From FEN-1139 sp038207155 (GTDB lineage: Bacteria; Myxococcota_A; Polyangia; Polyangiales; Polyangiaceae): a DNA stretch of 64,000 nucleotides. The notes beneath the pieces were generated by a model that was not told the origin of the DNA, ran no database searches, and saw only the letters and a list, made by a program, of their open reading frames with translations. This document shows, in pieces, positions 18,252 through 26,325 of the stretch (its first letter is position 1; every line of letters starts with the position of its first letter). Position numbers and translations under genes: made by a program. The DNA is taken from NCBI GenBank assembly GCA_038207155.1, contig JBBRAB010000004.1, forward strand, positions 158,133-222,132. Reading direction: 5' to 3'.

Positions 18252-19061
18252 ATGACCCATCCCTCCTCCCTCGAAAGTCCCCTCCTCCGAGCCGCCGGCT
18301 TTCGCCACGGCTTTTTCACCCGCCTCGGCGGGGTCTCAACCGCCCCCTTTGACAGCCTCAACACCTCGCCAGCAGGCGGCGACTCGCCTGAAAACGTTGA
18401 AGAAAACCTGACTCGCATCGCCAGGGCGCTCTCGGTTTCACCCGACGCCCTGCTGCTGGTCACTCAGGTTCATGGCACCAGGCTCCTCACCCTCTCCCCA
18501 GACACCCGTCGCGGCTCGCTTGCCGGTCAAAAGGCCGATGGATTGGTTGCAATCTCCGGAGCCCTGGCCTGCTGCGTTAGAACCGCGGACTGCGTACCTC
18601 TGCTGTTGGCGGATCCGAAGACGGGCACGGTGGCCGCCGTCCATGCTGGTTGGCGCGGCGTGGCGGGACGGATCTCGGTCGCCGCCGTCGAGGCGCTTTG
18701 TGGTCTCGGTAGCGTGCCCGGCGATATGCTCGCCGCAATCGGGCCGCACATCCGGGTCGAGGCCTTCGAGATCTCGGAGTCGGTGGCCGACGAGCTCGAG
18801 GCCTCCGCGCCTGGAGTCGGAGGGATCCGTCGGGACCTCGGACCAAAGCCGCACGGCAACCTGGCTGCGCTCGTGACCGCCCAGCTGGTCGAGAGCGGAC
18901 TGCGGCCAGAGTCGCTGGATGACTTGGCGGTCTGCACCCATGCCAACCCGTCCAGCTTTTACTCCCACCGGCGGGACGGAGCCCCGTCGGGTCGACTCCT
19001 CAGCGCCATCCGGCCCGGGAGGGTCAAAGAGGGGTGTGCATCTGGACAGCCATGCAGCTGA
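18252..19061 (+). CDS. Laccase-domain purine nucleoside phosphorylase (YfiH/PgeF family)
   Basis: A 269-residue protein of the YfiH/YlmD family, formerly called polyphenol oxidase. Members phosphorolyse or deaminate purine nucleosides, and PgeF edits misincorporated amino acids in cell-wall precursors in E. coli. The zinc ligands lie in 'TQVHGTRLL' (His), 'RTADCVPLLL' (Cys) and 'CTHANPSSFYSHRRDG' (His). The 'VHAGWRGVAG' signature is complete. The ATG at 18252 gives the usual N-terminus; the frame is open further upstream but overlaps the divergent kinase. The last 15 residues are a non-conserved tail. Confidence 0.88.
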   Translation: MTHPSSLESPLLRAAGFRHGFFTRLGGVSTAPFDSLNTSPAGGDSPENVEENLTRIARALSVSPDALLLVTQVHGTRLLTLSPDTRRGSLAGQKADGLVAISGALACCVRTADCVPLLLADPKTGTVAAVHAGWRGVAGRISVAAVEALCGLGSVPGDMLAAIGPHIRVEAFEISESVADELEASAPGVGGIRRDLGPKPHGNLAALVTAQLVESGLRPESLDDLAVCTHANPSSFYSHRRDGAPSGRLLSAIRPGRVKEGCASGQPCS

Positions 19062-19204
19062 CCGACGCGTCAGCCGTGACTTTATGGTTCTTACAGTGTC
19101 CATTGAATTTAGAGTGCATTCGACGAAGGCCCAGCTGGCCGCTTTAATGAAAATCGTACACCAGGGATCATTTCGAGCGTGACGACTCAGGTGAAACGTG
19201 ACTA

Positions 19205-19377
19205 AGTGTCCGCTGTCGGCGTCGTACGGCCCTGCACGCAAGGTGCCGCACCCAACCGCCCATCCCGCTCGTGGGGAACTATATACGAGTGGGGTCTTCC
19301 CCAAGGCCTCGCTTCCCCCACGCCCTTGCACCGCGCGGCGCCGACACTAACTACCCCCAGCCCTTGAGCTGGCCTAC
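19205..19377 (+). ncRNA. Candidate structured small RNA (rod-like, family unknown)
   Basis: The 369-bp gap between the laccase-domain gene and the HisIE-like gene has no convincing protein. Its ends can pair (AGUGUC at 19205 with GACACU near 19350; CGUACGG with CCGCGCG; UGCA with UGCA). The upper part also pairs (GUGGGG with CCCCCAC), capped by a UGGGG-ucuu-CCCCA hairpin around 19290. The result is a long irregular rod with a central bubble, directly followed by a strong terminator. The shape recalls 6S RNA, but I cannot match a conserved primary motif. The boundaries are estimates. Confidence 0.35.
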
Positions 19378-19410
19378 AGCACGCGAACCACTCGCGTGCT
19401 TTTTCGTTTT
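19378..19410 (+). terminator. Strong intrinsic terminator
   Basis: A perfect 9-bp stem (agcacgcga / tcgcgtgct, 19378-19386 with 19392-19400) and a 5-nt loop are followed by ttttcgtttt. This is the most classical terminator in the window. It sits 317 bp after the preceding stop, so it most likely ends a separate short transcript. Confidence 0.85.
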
Positions 19411-19430
19411 GTGCGTTCGGGGGTTGTCGA

Positions 19431-20183
19431 GTGGAGGTCGGCTTGGCCGCCCGGTTGGAAGCTCTCGCGCGGACGTCGGCTTGGCCGCCCGGTTGGAAGC
19501 TCTCGCGCGGACGTCGGGACCGCTTCAGCCTCACGGAGCAGGACTGGCGCTTGGTCGAAGGCGGGGACAGTCTTGGCCGCGTGGTTCCCGCTACGTCCGA
19601 GCTCATCACCGCTGTCGTTCAAGATGCCCTAACGGGGGAGATCCTGTGGCTGGGTTCACTCCCGAAGGAGTCGCCCGCCGAGGCGCTCGCGTCCGGGGAG
19701 CTCACGCTCGAGCTGCAGGGCCTCCCCCAGCGGCTGCTGCTTCGCCACCTGGCGCGCTCCAGAGACGGCGGAGGTCTGGTCTTTCTCGTGGAGGGTCCAC
19801 AGTCGCGCGGACGACTCGATAGCCTGGTCCCCCAGAGCTCGCCGGATCAGGGAATCGCCCCAGAGCTGGTCGAGCTCGAGCGCGTGCTGGCACGCCGACG
19901 CGCGGACCCGGACGCGCGTAGCTACACCCGCAAGCTGCTCGATGCCGGGGTCGGCAGAATTGGGGAAAAGCTCGTCGAGGAGGCGGGCGAGGTGGCTCAG
20001 GCTCTCGCGAGCGAGTCCGACCAGCGGGTGGCTGAGGAAGCCGCAGACCTCGTCTATCACTTGATGGTCGGCATGCTGCTGCGAGACGTGCCCTTCCGCG
20101 CGCTCGTCGAGGTATTGGCAAAACGCTCGGGAACGAGTGGGCTGGTTGAGAAGGCGCGCCGGGGCAAGCCCCAGGAGGCCTAG
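19431..20183 (+). CDS. hisE: HisIE-like protein: intact phosphoribosyl-ATP pyrophosphohydrolase (HisE) domain, degenerate HisI domain
   Basis: The C-terminal about 95 residues form a HisE all-alpha pyrophosphohydrolase domain with the metal-binding Glu/Asp pattern in 'GEKLVEEAGEVAQAL' and 'AEEAADLVYHLMV'. This performs step 2 of histidine synthesis. The preceding about 90 residues have the start of a HisI domain ('VVQDALTGEILWLGSL') but none of the expected W-x-KG-x-TSG segment or the Cys/His/Asp metal ligands. Cyclohydrolase activity is therefore probably lost. The start is uncertain because of the 38-bp duplication; GTG 19431 is the longest in-frame option. No other his gene is in the window. 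Confidence 0.78.
   Translation: MEVGLAARLEALARTSAWPPGWKLSRGRRDRFSLTEQDWRLVEGGDSLGRVVPATSELITAVVQDALTGEILWLGSLPKESPAEALASGELTLELQGLPQRLLLRHLARSRDGGGLVFLVEGPQSRGRLDSLVPQSSPDQGIAPELVELERVLARRRADPDARSYTRKLLDAGVGRIGEKLVEEAGEVAQALASESDQRVAEEAADLVYHLMVGMLLRDVPFRALVEVLAKRSGTSGLVEKARRGKPQEA
19437..19512 (+). repeat. Perfect 38-bp tandem duplication at the 5' end of the HisIE-like gene
   Basis: Two identical 38-bp copies lie head to tail at 19437-19474 and 19475-19512. Because 38 is not a multiple of 3, the copies are read in different frames. Removing one copy would fuse a frame opening at GTG 19396 to the HisIE-like frame. Perfect identity suggests a recent event. Confidence 0.9.
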
Positions 20184-20306
20184 TCCCACGGGCCGATCAG
20201 AACAGCGGAGTCACACGAGTTTGACCCAGCTCCAGCGGGTCCGATATCGTTGCTTCCCCGCTTGTGTTCGGCGCGTTACCGCGCCCCCCCTGCTCCGGAT
20301 CCCCGC

Positions 20307-22601
20307 ATGACCAAAGTCCTCGTCTTCGAGAGTGATTCCCAGTTTGCCGCAGAGCTCGACAGTGCGCTTACCGCACTCGGCTGTGAGACCACCATCGTCG
20401 ATGACGCCAACCTTGGGCTCCAGGCAGCGGCGTCGTCGCGGCCGGACCTCATCGTGCTCGCCATCGAGCTCCCGAAGATGAATGGGTTCTCGGTGTGCAA
20501 TCGCATCAAGCGAGATCCGGCGCTTGAGACCGTCCCGATCGTCATCACGAGCACCGACTCGACCGAGGCGACCTTCGAGCAGCACCGCAGACTCCCGCGC
20601 ACCCGCGCCAATGACTACGTCAAAAAGCCGATCTCCATCGCCGAGCTGCTGGCGCGCATCCAGGCCGTCATTCCGCTAGGTCACGCGAGTGCTCCGATCG
20701 AGGAGGACGAGATCCTGATCGACGACGAAGTGGAGATCGCTGAAGTCGGCGACGAGCTCGATGAGCTCGAGATGGCCCCGGTCGAGATGGCCGACGAAGT
20801 GTCCGATTTTGCCGATGCGGCCTTCGACTCGCTGATCGAAGAATCCCCCACGCGCAATTCGTTGCCTGATCCGCCGCCGGCCGCACCCGAAGAGCACCCG
20901 AGAAGCGGGCCCCCACCACGCCCCTCACGCGGCCCCAACTCACCCGAAGCGGCGGCGGCTCCCGTTGCTGAGGAGGCGCTCCCCCCACCCGAGCCCTCCG
21001 CGCCAACTGCCGCCACGGCTCCGTCCGGCGCGCTCTACGAGGAGCTCGAGCGAACGCGAGGTCGTCTCGAGCAGTTGACGGGTCAGCTGACGAGCGCCAA
21101 TGACCGCGCCGCGCAGCTCGAGTCCGAGAGTGGCGAACGCGAGAACACCCAGAAGACCCAGATCGCGCGACTCGGGCGTGAGATCGACGATCTGAAGCTT
21201 CGTGCGGCGAGCTCCGGCAAGCCCAGCGGCGCCCCCACGGCCCGCGAGTTTCTCGATCTGCGTGAGCAGCTCAACAAGAAGGACAAGGAGCTGCTGGAGC
21301 TCCGCGATCGGCTCACCCAGAAGGACAAAGAGGTCCTTCAACTCAAAGATAGCCAGCTCGCCCTCGAGCGCGAAAAGGCCGATCTCACCGACAAGGTCGA
21401 CGAGACCTCACGCGCTCTGACGGACTCACAGAAACTCGCCGACGCCAACCGCAACGACAAGGACGCGGCCAGCAAGCGAGCGGAAGACTTCAAGCGCAAA
21501 TCCGAGAAGCTCGCAACGCACCTCGACGAGAAAAACCAGGAGCTCGAGCAGGTCCGCCAGCAGCACAGCACTCAGCTGATGCAGGCGGAGGAAACCCGCA
21601 ACACCCTGGCCGCCAGCCATGAGAGTCAACTCCAGAGCCTGCGCCAGGACCAGGCCGCAGCGCTGGAAGCGGCACGTCAGACCGGGCTTGCCAACGTCGC
21701 CGCCTCCGAGCAGGCGGGCCGCGACGCGCTCGACAAGGCGGTCTCCGAGGCGCGCGCTGCCGGTGAGCAACACAAGCAACAGGCACTGCAAGCGGCCACG
21801 CAGGCAGCGGCGCAGGACAAGCAGCAGACCCTCGCTTCCCTCGAAACGCGCCTGCTCGCGGTAGCCAGCAGCGACAAGACTGAGGCCCTTGCGGTGGCCA
21901 AGTCTGAGCGGGAGGCCAGCGAGGCCGAACGCGACGTTCGGATCTCCGGACTGCTGGACCAACTGGGCGAGCGCACCGAGGAGCGCGACGAGGCACGCAC
22001 CGCCCTGCAGGCCCACGAGGCCTCCTTGGCCGATCGCGACCAGCAGCTCAGCGAGCGCACTGGCGAACGCGATGAGGCGCGCCACACCATCGAGGAGCGG
22101 AACTCCCGCATTGCGAACCTGGATCAAGACCTGCGCACTCGCACCCAAGAGCGCGATCAAGCCCAGGAAAACGGTCGCGAGCTCGAGTCCCGCGTCGACT
22201 ACGTTGAGCGCGAATTGACGGATCGCACGCGCGAGCGCGACCAGGCGCTGGGCACTATCACCGACCGCGAGTCCACCATCGCGACCCTCGATACATCGCT
22301 CGCCGAGCGAACGCGCGAACGCGACACATCGCTCGCCGAGCGAACGCACGAACGCGACGAGGCCCGCACGACGGTGGAAGCCCGCAACACTCGCATCGCG
22401 GAGCTCGACACTGACCTCGAGCACAATCGTGAGCAGCTGCAGCAGACGCAGGCCTCCCTGGCTGCTGAGCAGGCACGCCTCCAGACTGCCCGAGACAAGT
22501 GGACGGCCGATCGCGGCAATCTCGAGCGGCTCAAGGACGCCCTGGCGGCGGCACTCGCGCAGGTCGACTCCGTCGAAGAGCGCCCCTTTTCGACCGAATA
22601 G
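20307..22601 (+). CDS. FrzS/AglZ-like protein: pseudo-receiver domain plus long coiled coil
   Basis: 764 residues. Positions 1-120 are a CheY-like receiver in which the phospho-acceptor Asp is Ala (residue 52 in 'LIVLAIELPKMNG'), while the 'KKP' lysine and the FrzS-like 'QHRRLPRTRANDYV' segment remain. An acidic stretch (135-185) and a Pro-rich linker (195-250) follow. Then comes about 500 residues of Ala/Glu/Arg/Gln coiled coil with 'LAERTRERD'-type repeats. The architecture matches Myxococcus FrzS and AglZ, polarity and motility proteins. The ATG at 20307 begins the receiver fold directly. A terminator follows the gene. Its function in this organism is inferred only from architecture. Confidence 0.8.
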   Translation: MTKVLVFESDSQFAAELDSALTALGCETTIVDDANLGLQAAASSRPDLIVLAIELPKMNGFSVCNRIKRDPALETVPIVITSTDSTEATFEQHRRLPRTRANDYVKKPISIAELLARIQAVIPLGHASAPIEEDEILIDDEVEIAEVGDELDELEMAPVEMADEVSDFADAAFDSLIEESPTRNSLPDPPPAAPEEHPRSGPPPRPSRGPNSPEAAAAPVAEEALPPPEPSAPTAATAPSGALYEELERTRGRLEQLTGQLTSANDRAAQLESESGERENTQKTQIARLGREIDDLKLRAASSGKPSGAPTAREFLDLREQLNKKDKELLELRDRLTQKDKEVLQLKDSQLALEREKADLTDKVDETSRALTDSQKLADANRNDKDAASKRAEDFKRKSEKLATHLDEKNQELEQVRQQHSTQLMQAEETRNTLAASHESQLQSLRQDQAAALEAARQTGLANVAASEQAGRDALDKAVSEARAAGEQHKQQALQAATQAAAQDKQQTLASLETRLLAVASSDKTEALAVAKSEREASEAERDVRISGLLDQLGERTEERDEARTALQAHEASLADRDQQLSERTGERDEARHTIEERNSRIANLDQDLRTRTQERDQAQENGRELESRVDYVERELTDRTRERDQALGTITDRESTIATLDTSLAERTRERDTSLAERTHERDEARTTVEARNTRIAELDTDLEHNREQLQQTQASLAAEQARLQTARDKWTADRGNLERLKDALAAALAQVDSVEERPFSTE
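22293..22358 (+). repeat. 33-bp tandem duplication inside the coiled coil
   Basis: Two copies (22293-22325 and 22326-22358) differ at a single base and encode TSLAERTRERD / TSLAERTHERD. The 11-residue insertion keeps the reading frame and shifts the heptad phase, showing that the coiled coil is changing length by slippage. Confidence 0.85.
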
Positions 22602-22620
22602 GGTGTAACCGAGCTAACCA

Positions 22621-22656
22621 TGAGGTCCGGGGCAAGCGCGCCGGACCTCACGCGTT
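22621..22656 (+). terminator. Intrinsic terminator after the FrzS-like gene
   Basis: A perfect 10-bp stem (tgaggtccgg 22621-22630 with ccggacctca 22641-22650) and a 10-nt loop are followed by cgcgtttt, 20 bp after the stop. It separates this gene from the convergent bpt gene. Confidence 0.8.
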
Positions 22657-22727
22657 TTGTGGGACCTAGTCGCCCAGCGCCGCGCAGCTGCGGGTCCCCC
22701 GGCTAGGGCTCGCTGCGACCCGCAGGC

Positions 22728-23516
22728 TCACTTCTGAGCGCTAACGCAGGGCCGCAGTGGTTGCGTGAGCTTGGCCACCTCAACCCAGCGGTTGTCGCGA
22801 AGCTGTTGATGCGGCGTGAAGCGGGCCTTGTAGGCCATTGCGCCAGAGCCCACCACGTAAAGCCCGAGGTACAGGTACTTCATGCCGAGCATGCGACAGA
22901 GCTCGATCTGCTTGAGAATCGAATAGGTACCGAGGCTCAGGTGCGGGAGCTCGGGCTCGTAGTGGCAATAGACCGCCGACAGGGACTGACTCCCGCGGTC
23001 GACCACGGCGAGCGCCACCAAGATTCCGTCGAGGTGGTACCGCATCTCGAAGGTCTCGCAGCAGGTATCGACCAGAAACGAACGATAGCCGTCCAGATCG
23101 ATGCAATCGCCGGGAGTGCCAAGGCCGCGCAGACGCTTGTGCTTGTTGTACAGCTCAACGCGCTGCTCGTCGGCCGTCGGTGGACCGATCGTGAGCGCAA
23201 GTAGGCGGTCACCCTTGTGCAAGATACGACGTTGAGTCTTGCTTTCCACGTAGCTCGTCACGTCGATCCGCATCGGGACGCACGCATCGCAACCGGAACA
23301 GCTCGTGCGATAGAGCACGGGCCCCTGTCTACGGTCACCCGAGGCCAGGCGCTCGTCGAGCTCATCGGTGCGCAGGAGCCGCGCCGGCATTCGCAGCGGG
23401 AGCCTGGCGGGACGCCCACCGAGGTACGGACAGGGCGAGGGACGATCGTAGACGAGCAACTCAGGCGGACGCCCGGGCAAGATGCGCAGCACCGAAGACC
23501 CCTCCTCGTCGGTCAC
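22728..23516 (-). CDS. bpt: Aspartate/glutamate leucyltransferase (N-end rule, Bpt)
   Basis: A 262-residue leucyl/arginyl-tRNA-protein transferase that adds Leu to N-terminal Asp/Glu and so marks proteins for ClpAP degradation. Characteristic segments are 'DRPSPCPYLGGRPARLPLR', 'YRTSCSGCDACVPMRIDV' (Cys cluster), 'YNKHKRLRG', 'YCHYEPEL' and 'YLYLGLYVVGSGAMAYKARF'. It begins with GTG, and that codon overlaps the stop of the upstream cdd gene (GTGA). Translational coupling to cytidine deaminase is therefore likely, though the two have no obvious functional link. Confidence 0.92.
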   Translation of the reverse strand: MTDEEGSSVLRILPGRPPELLVYDRPSPCPYLGGRPARLPLRMPARLLRTDELDERLASGDRRQGPVLYRTSCSGCDACVPMRIDVTSYVESKTQRRILHKGDRLLALTIGPPTADEQRVELYNKHKRLRGLGTPGDCIDLDGYRSFLVDTCCETFEMRYHLDGILVALAVVDRGSQSLSAVYCHYEPELPHLSLGTYSILKQIELCRMLGMKYLYLGLYVVGSGAMAYKARFTPHQQLRDNRWVEVAKLTQPLRPCVSAQK

Positions 23517-23908
23517 TTCTGCTCCGCCGACGCGAGTGCGAACCGCTCCGGCAGCAGCGCCGCCAAGGAGAAGCGCTGACTGCGGCGCGGCGTGCCCACG
23601 ATCACCCAGGCATCCTCGGCGAACTCTGCCAAGACCTGACGACAGATCCCGCAGGGCGTCGCCGGCGGCTCGGCATCGCTAAAGACAGCAACACCCTGCA
23701 GCTTGGTTTCGCCAGCGGCCACCATGACGCAGACCGCCGAGCGCTCAGCGCAGATCGTGGCGCCGTAAGTCGCGTTCTCGACGTTGCAACCGACATAGAT
23801 CCGACCCGACTCGGACAGGACCGCCGCTCCAACGCGGAACTTTGAGTACGGGGCGTAGGCCCGCTCACGCGCGTCGCGAGCCAGATCGAGCAGGGCTTGA
23901 GGTTGCAT
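23513..23908 (-). CDS. cdd: Cytidine deaminase
   Basis: Deaminates cytidine and deoxycytidine for pyrimidine salvage. The 131-residue small homotetrameric type is shown by 'FRVGAAVLSESGRIYVGCNVE', 'TICAERSAV' (zinc-activating Cys-Ala-Glu) and 'PCGICRQVL' (two zinc cysteines). The ATG at 23908 is preferred; a GTG two codons upstream (23914) is possible. It is encoded just after purine-nucleoside phosphorylase and overlaps bpt by 4 bp. The cluster is thus nucleoside salvage plus protein tagging. Confidence 0.94.
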   Translation of the reverse strand: MQPQALLDLARDARERAYAPYSKFRVGAAVLSESGRIYVGCNVENATYGATICAERSAVCVMVAAGETKLQGVAVFSDAEPPATPCGICRQVLAEFAEDAWVIVGTPRRSQRFSLAALLPERFALASAEQK

Positions 23909-23944
23909 TGTCACGCAAGAGCCTAGCGCGTTTGCGGGCTGGAA

Positions 23945-24796
23945 TCAGTCAACCTTCGGGCTTTCTCCGAGCTGCGCGACGAGACGTTCGACGAGACGTT
24001 CGACGAGACGGGCGAGGTGGTCACGGGCCCCCGCAGCGACAGACTGCACATGCTCGTGGTCGAGCACCGCGCCTGGCACACCGGCAGCTGCGTTGGTGAT
24101 GCAGCTGATGGCGCAGACTCGCGCCCCCGCATCCACGAGCGCGATGGTCTCAAGTACCGTGCTCATGCCGACCGCGTCGGCTCCAAGACGACCAAGCGAC
24201 CTCACCTCCGCCTTGGTCTCGTAGCTCGGACCGAGCAAACCCGCGTAGATCCCCTCAGCGAGCACGACGCCTACATCGACGGATGCGGCTCTCGCCTCGG
24301 CGCAGAGCTCGGCATCGTAGGCGTTCGAGAGATCGACGAAGCGCGGAGTGTCCTCGTACCAACCGACGAGGGGATTGTGGCCCGTGAGGTTGAGGTGATC
24401 GGTGATCAGCATGAGCGAACCAGGCGTGAGTGCTGGAGACACCCCGCCGGCGGCATTGGTGAGCACCACGACGCGACAACCAATACGCTCGAGCAGGCGA
24501 GCACCAAACACGACGCGCTCGGCGCCATGCCCCTCGTAGAGATGGACGCGGCCTTGAAGGCACGCCACCCGCGCGCCGGCGAGGCCTCCCACCACCAGCC
24601 GCCCAGCATGCCCGGGCACGCGGGAAACCGGCATCGCGGGGATCTCGCCGCTCGGCAGCGACACGGGATGACTCAGGCGCTCCGCGAAGGCACCAAGGCC
24701 CGAGCCAAGCACGAGCCCAACCGTCGGCGGTTCACCAATCTGCCGGAGGACGAGCTCCGCAGCAGCATCGAGGGCTCGATGATCGAGATCCGTCAT
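23945..24796 (-). CDS. punA: Purine-nucleoside phosphorylase (trimeric, PunA/PNP type)
   Basis: Phosphorolyses purine nucleosides to base and (deoxy)ribose-1-phosphate. 283 residues with 'VGLVLGSGLGAFAERL' (phosphate loop), 'VPGHAGRLVVGGLAG', 'QGRVHLYEGH', 'VVLTNAAGGVSPAL', 'GPSYETKAEVRSL' and 'GADAVGMSTVLE' (substrate Met/Thr). Near the C-terminus a 12-bp repeat (23978-24010, nearly three copies) encodes ERLVERLVERL, a local slippage expansion. It is co-directional with cdd, 36 bp downstream. Confidence 0.94.
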   Translation of the reverse strand: MTDLDHRALDAAAELVLRQIGEPPTVGLVLGSGLGAFAERLSHPVSLPSGEIPAMPVSRVPGHAGRLVVGGLAGARVACLQGRVHLYEGHGAERVVFGARLLERIGCRVVVLTNAAGGVSPALTPGSLMLITDHLNLTGHNPLVGWYEDTPRFVDLSNAYDAELCAEARAASVDVGVVLAEGIYAGLLGPSYETKAEVRSLGRLGADAVGMSTVLETIALVDAGARVCAISCITNAAAGVPGAVLDHEHVQSVAAGARDHLARLVERLVERLVAQLGESPKVD

Positions 24797-25060
24797 CCCC
24801 GCAGTCTGCCAGAGTCCCTCACTCAGACTCCACGCCTAAGCGCTCAAGCCGGCAGCCCGAGGCGTGGCGGCGGCTCGCCTAGGCGCGGACGTTGAGGGCA
24901 GCCAGGGAATCGCCAGGCGCTCGGACTGTTGGCCGCCAGAAGAATGTCCGACAAACGCGCACAAACTGCCCCCGGTTGCCTCTCACCGCCGGCGCCCGTG
25001 CAGGGGTCACCTAGCCAGAGGACGGTTGCGTGCTATGGTAAGCCTCCTTCGGAGACGGCC

Positions 25061-25393
25061 ATGTCCACAAAGTTCGCGAAATTCCTCGAGGAAAGCAAGA
25101 TTGACCCCCGTCGGCTCATCGCCGCGTCGCAGCAGCTTGAGAGGCTGACCCGCGAGGATCGCGAATTTATCGCGGTGACCGCTCGCATCAAGTCGCTCGC
25201 TGGGAAAAAGACCCCCGCGACCGTAGAGAAGAAGAAGCTCCACACGGGCCGCTATGTGAGCCCCGCGCTCATCACCGCAGCCTCGGTTGGCAAGTCCGTC
25301 TCGGGTCCCGCCAAGTCCCGTGTTCTGCGCGCCGTCAACCGCATCCTCGAGCAGCGCAAGCTGCCCGCGGTCGAGCTGCGCGCACTGTTCTGA
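25061..25393 (+). CDS. Small basic hypothetical protein, 110 aa
   Basis: Not recognised. It is a Lys/Arg-rich, probably all-helical soluble protein with 'KFLEESKIDPRRLI' and 'LTREDREFIAVTARI' near the N-terminus and 'RVLRAVNRILEQRK' near the C-terminus. GGAG 7 bp before the ATG at 25061 supports this start over an in-frame upstream ATG. The 264 bp before it contain tgctatggt, a possible extended -10, about 25 bp before the start. Basic charge and helicity would allow nucleic-acid or ribosome binding, but no motif shows this. Confidence 0.7.
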   Translation: MSTKFAKFLEESKIDPRRLIAASQQLERLTREDREFIAVTARIKSLAGKKTPATVEKKKLHTGRYVSPALITAASVGKSVSGPAKSRVLRAVNRILEQRKLPAVELRALF

Positions 25394-25557
25394 GACACTG
25401 TGGGGAACGCTCCGCTTCGTCGGCGCGGCCCCCAAAAGCAGAACGGCCCATCGATTTGTCATTGAACCGACGTGGCGCTGAAAAGCAAGAGGAGGACGCG
25501 CATCCTGAGGGGACCGCGGCGACAGGGGCGACCCTGCACCTGGTTCCGGAAGTGCTG

Positions 25558-26325
25558 ATGAATCGCCCTCACTCGCCCAACGCTGAGCCTCCCAGCGACG
25601 ATGAACTCGTCGAGCGGGTGCAGGCCGGCGAGCTATCGGCGTTTGATCAGCTCTATCGACGTCATCGGGAAGATGTAGCGCGTCTCACTGCGCGCATGCT
25701 CGGTTCGCGTGCACGCGTTGATCAGGCCGCGCTCGAAGACCTCGTGCAAGAGGCCTTCGTGCAGGTGTTCCGTAGCCTGCCCAGCTTTCGCGGTCAGAGT
25801 CGACTGAGCACCTGGATCTACCGCATCACCGTCAATGTGGTGTTGATGGCGCGGCGTGCGGAACGGTGTCGTCCGCGGCTTGCACCGGAAGACTACGCGG
25901 TTGATGAGCCACGCGATGTGGAAGCTCTCCCGGATGAGCTGACTGACCGCCGCAGCCGACTCAAGGCGCTGCAGAGGCTGCTTGAGCGCCTCACCGAAAA
26001 GAAGCGCACGGTCTTCGTGTTGCACGAACTCGAGGGCCTCGCGCCGACAGATATCGCGCGAATCGTTGGGGCTCCGGTGCTCACGGTGCGCACGCGCCTG
26101 TTCTACGCACGGCGTGAGCTCACCGCCATGCTCGCCGAGGAGCCCTCCCTTCGTCCGCTGCTCGCGTCACTCACCGACAGCCTCACTCCGCCAAGCGAAA
26201 CGCTCAGCGCGGCTCAGTCGAGGGAAACGGTCGGTTCGGGCGTGCACCCGCGTGGTGCGTACGAGCCGCGCCACACGGGTGCTGCGGACCAGGTGGTGAG
26301 CCCCACCAGCAAGGCCCAGCCATGA
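25558..26325 (+). CDS. Sigma-70 family RNA polymerase sigma factor (ECF-like)
   Basis: 255 residues. Sigma region 2 (about 20-90) has 'AFDQLYRRHREDVARLTARM', 'LEDLVQEAFVQVFRSLPSF' and 'STWIYRITVNV'. Region 4 (about 135-185) has 'LTEKKRTVFVLHELEGL' and 'DIARIVGAPVLTVRTRLFYA'. A Ser/Thr-rich tail of about 60 residues follows. A TTG-initiated start 34 codons upstream is possible but adds only low-complexity sequence. The stop overlaps the next start as ATGA, tying it to the FecR-like gene, its probable regulator. Confidence 0.9.
   Translation: MNRPHSPNAEPPSDDELVERVQAGELSAFDQLYRRHREDVARLTARMLGSRARVDQAALEDLVQEAFVQVFRSLPSFRGQSRLSTWIYRITVNVVLMARRAERCRPRLAPEDYAVDEPRDVEALPDELTDRRSRLKALQRLLERLTEKKRTVFVLHELEGLAPTDIARIVGAPVLTVRTRLFYARRELTAMLAEEPSLRPLLASLTDSLTPPSETLSAAQSRETVGSGVHPRGAYEPRHTGAADQVVSPTSKAQP

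Noticed and set aside
19205..19377. Identification as 6S RNA, tmRNA, SRP RNA or RNase P RNA
   Set aside because: Rod-like pairing resembles 6S only in outline; no tmRNA tag/CCA end, SRP loop motif or RNase P conserved core was found, so only a generic RNA candidate is reported.
21426..22424. 332-codon minus-strand frame opposite the coiled-coil gene
   Set aside because: Its repeats simply reflect the coiled-coil repeats on the other strand.
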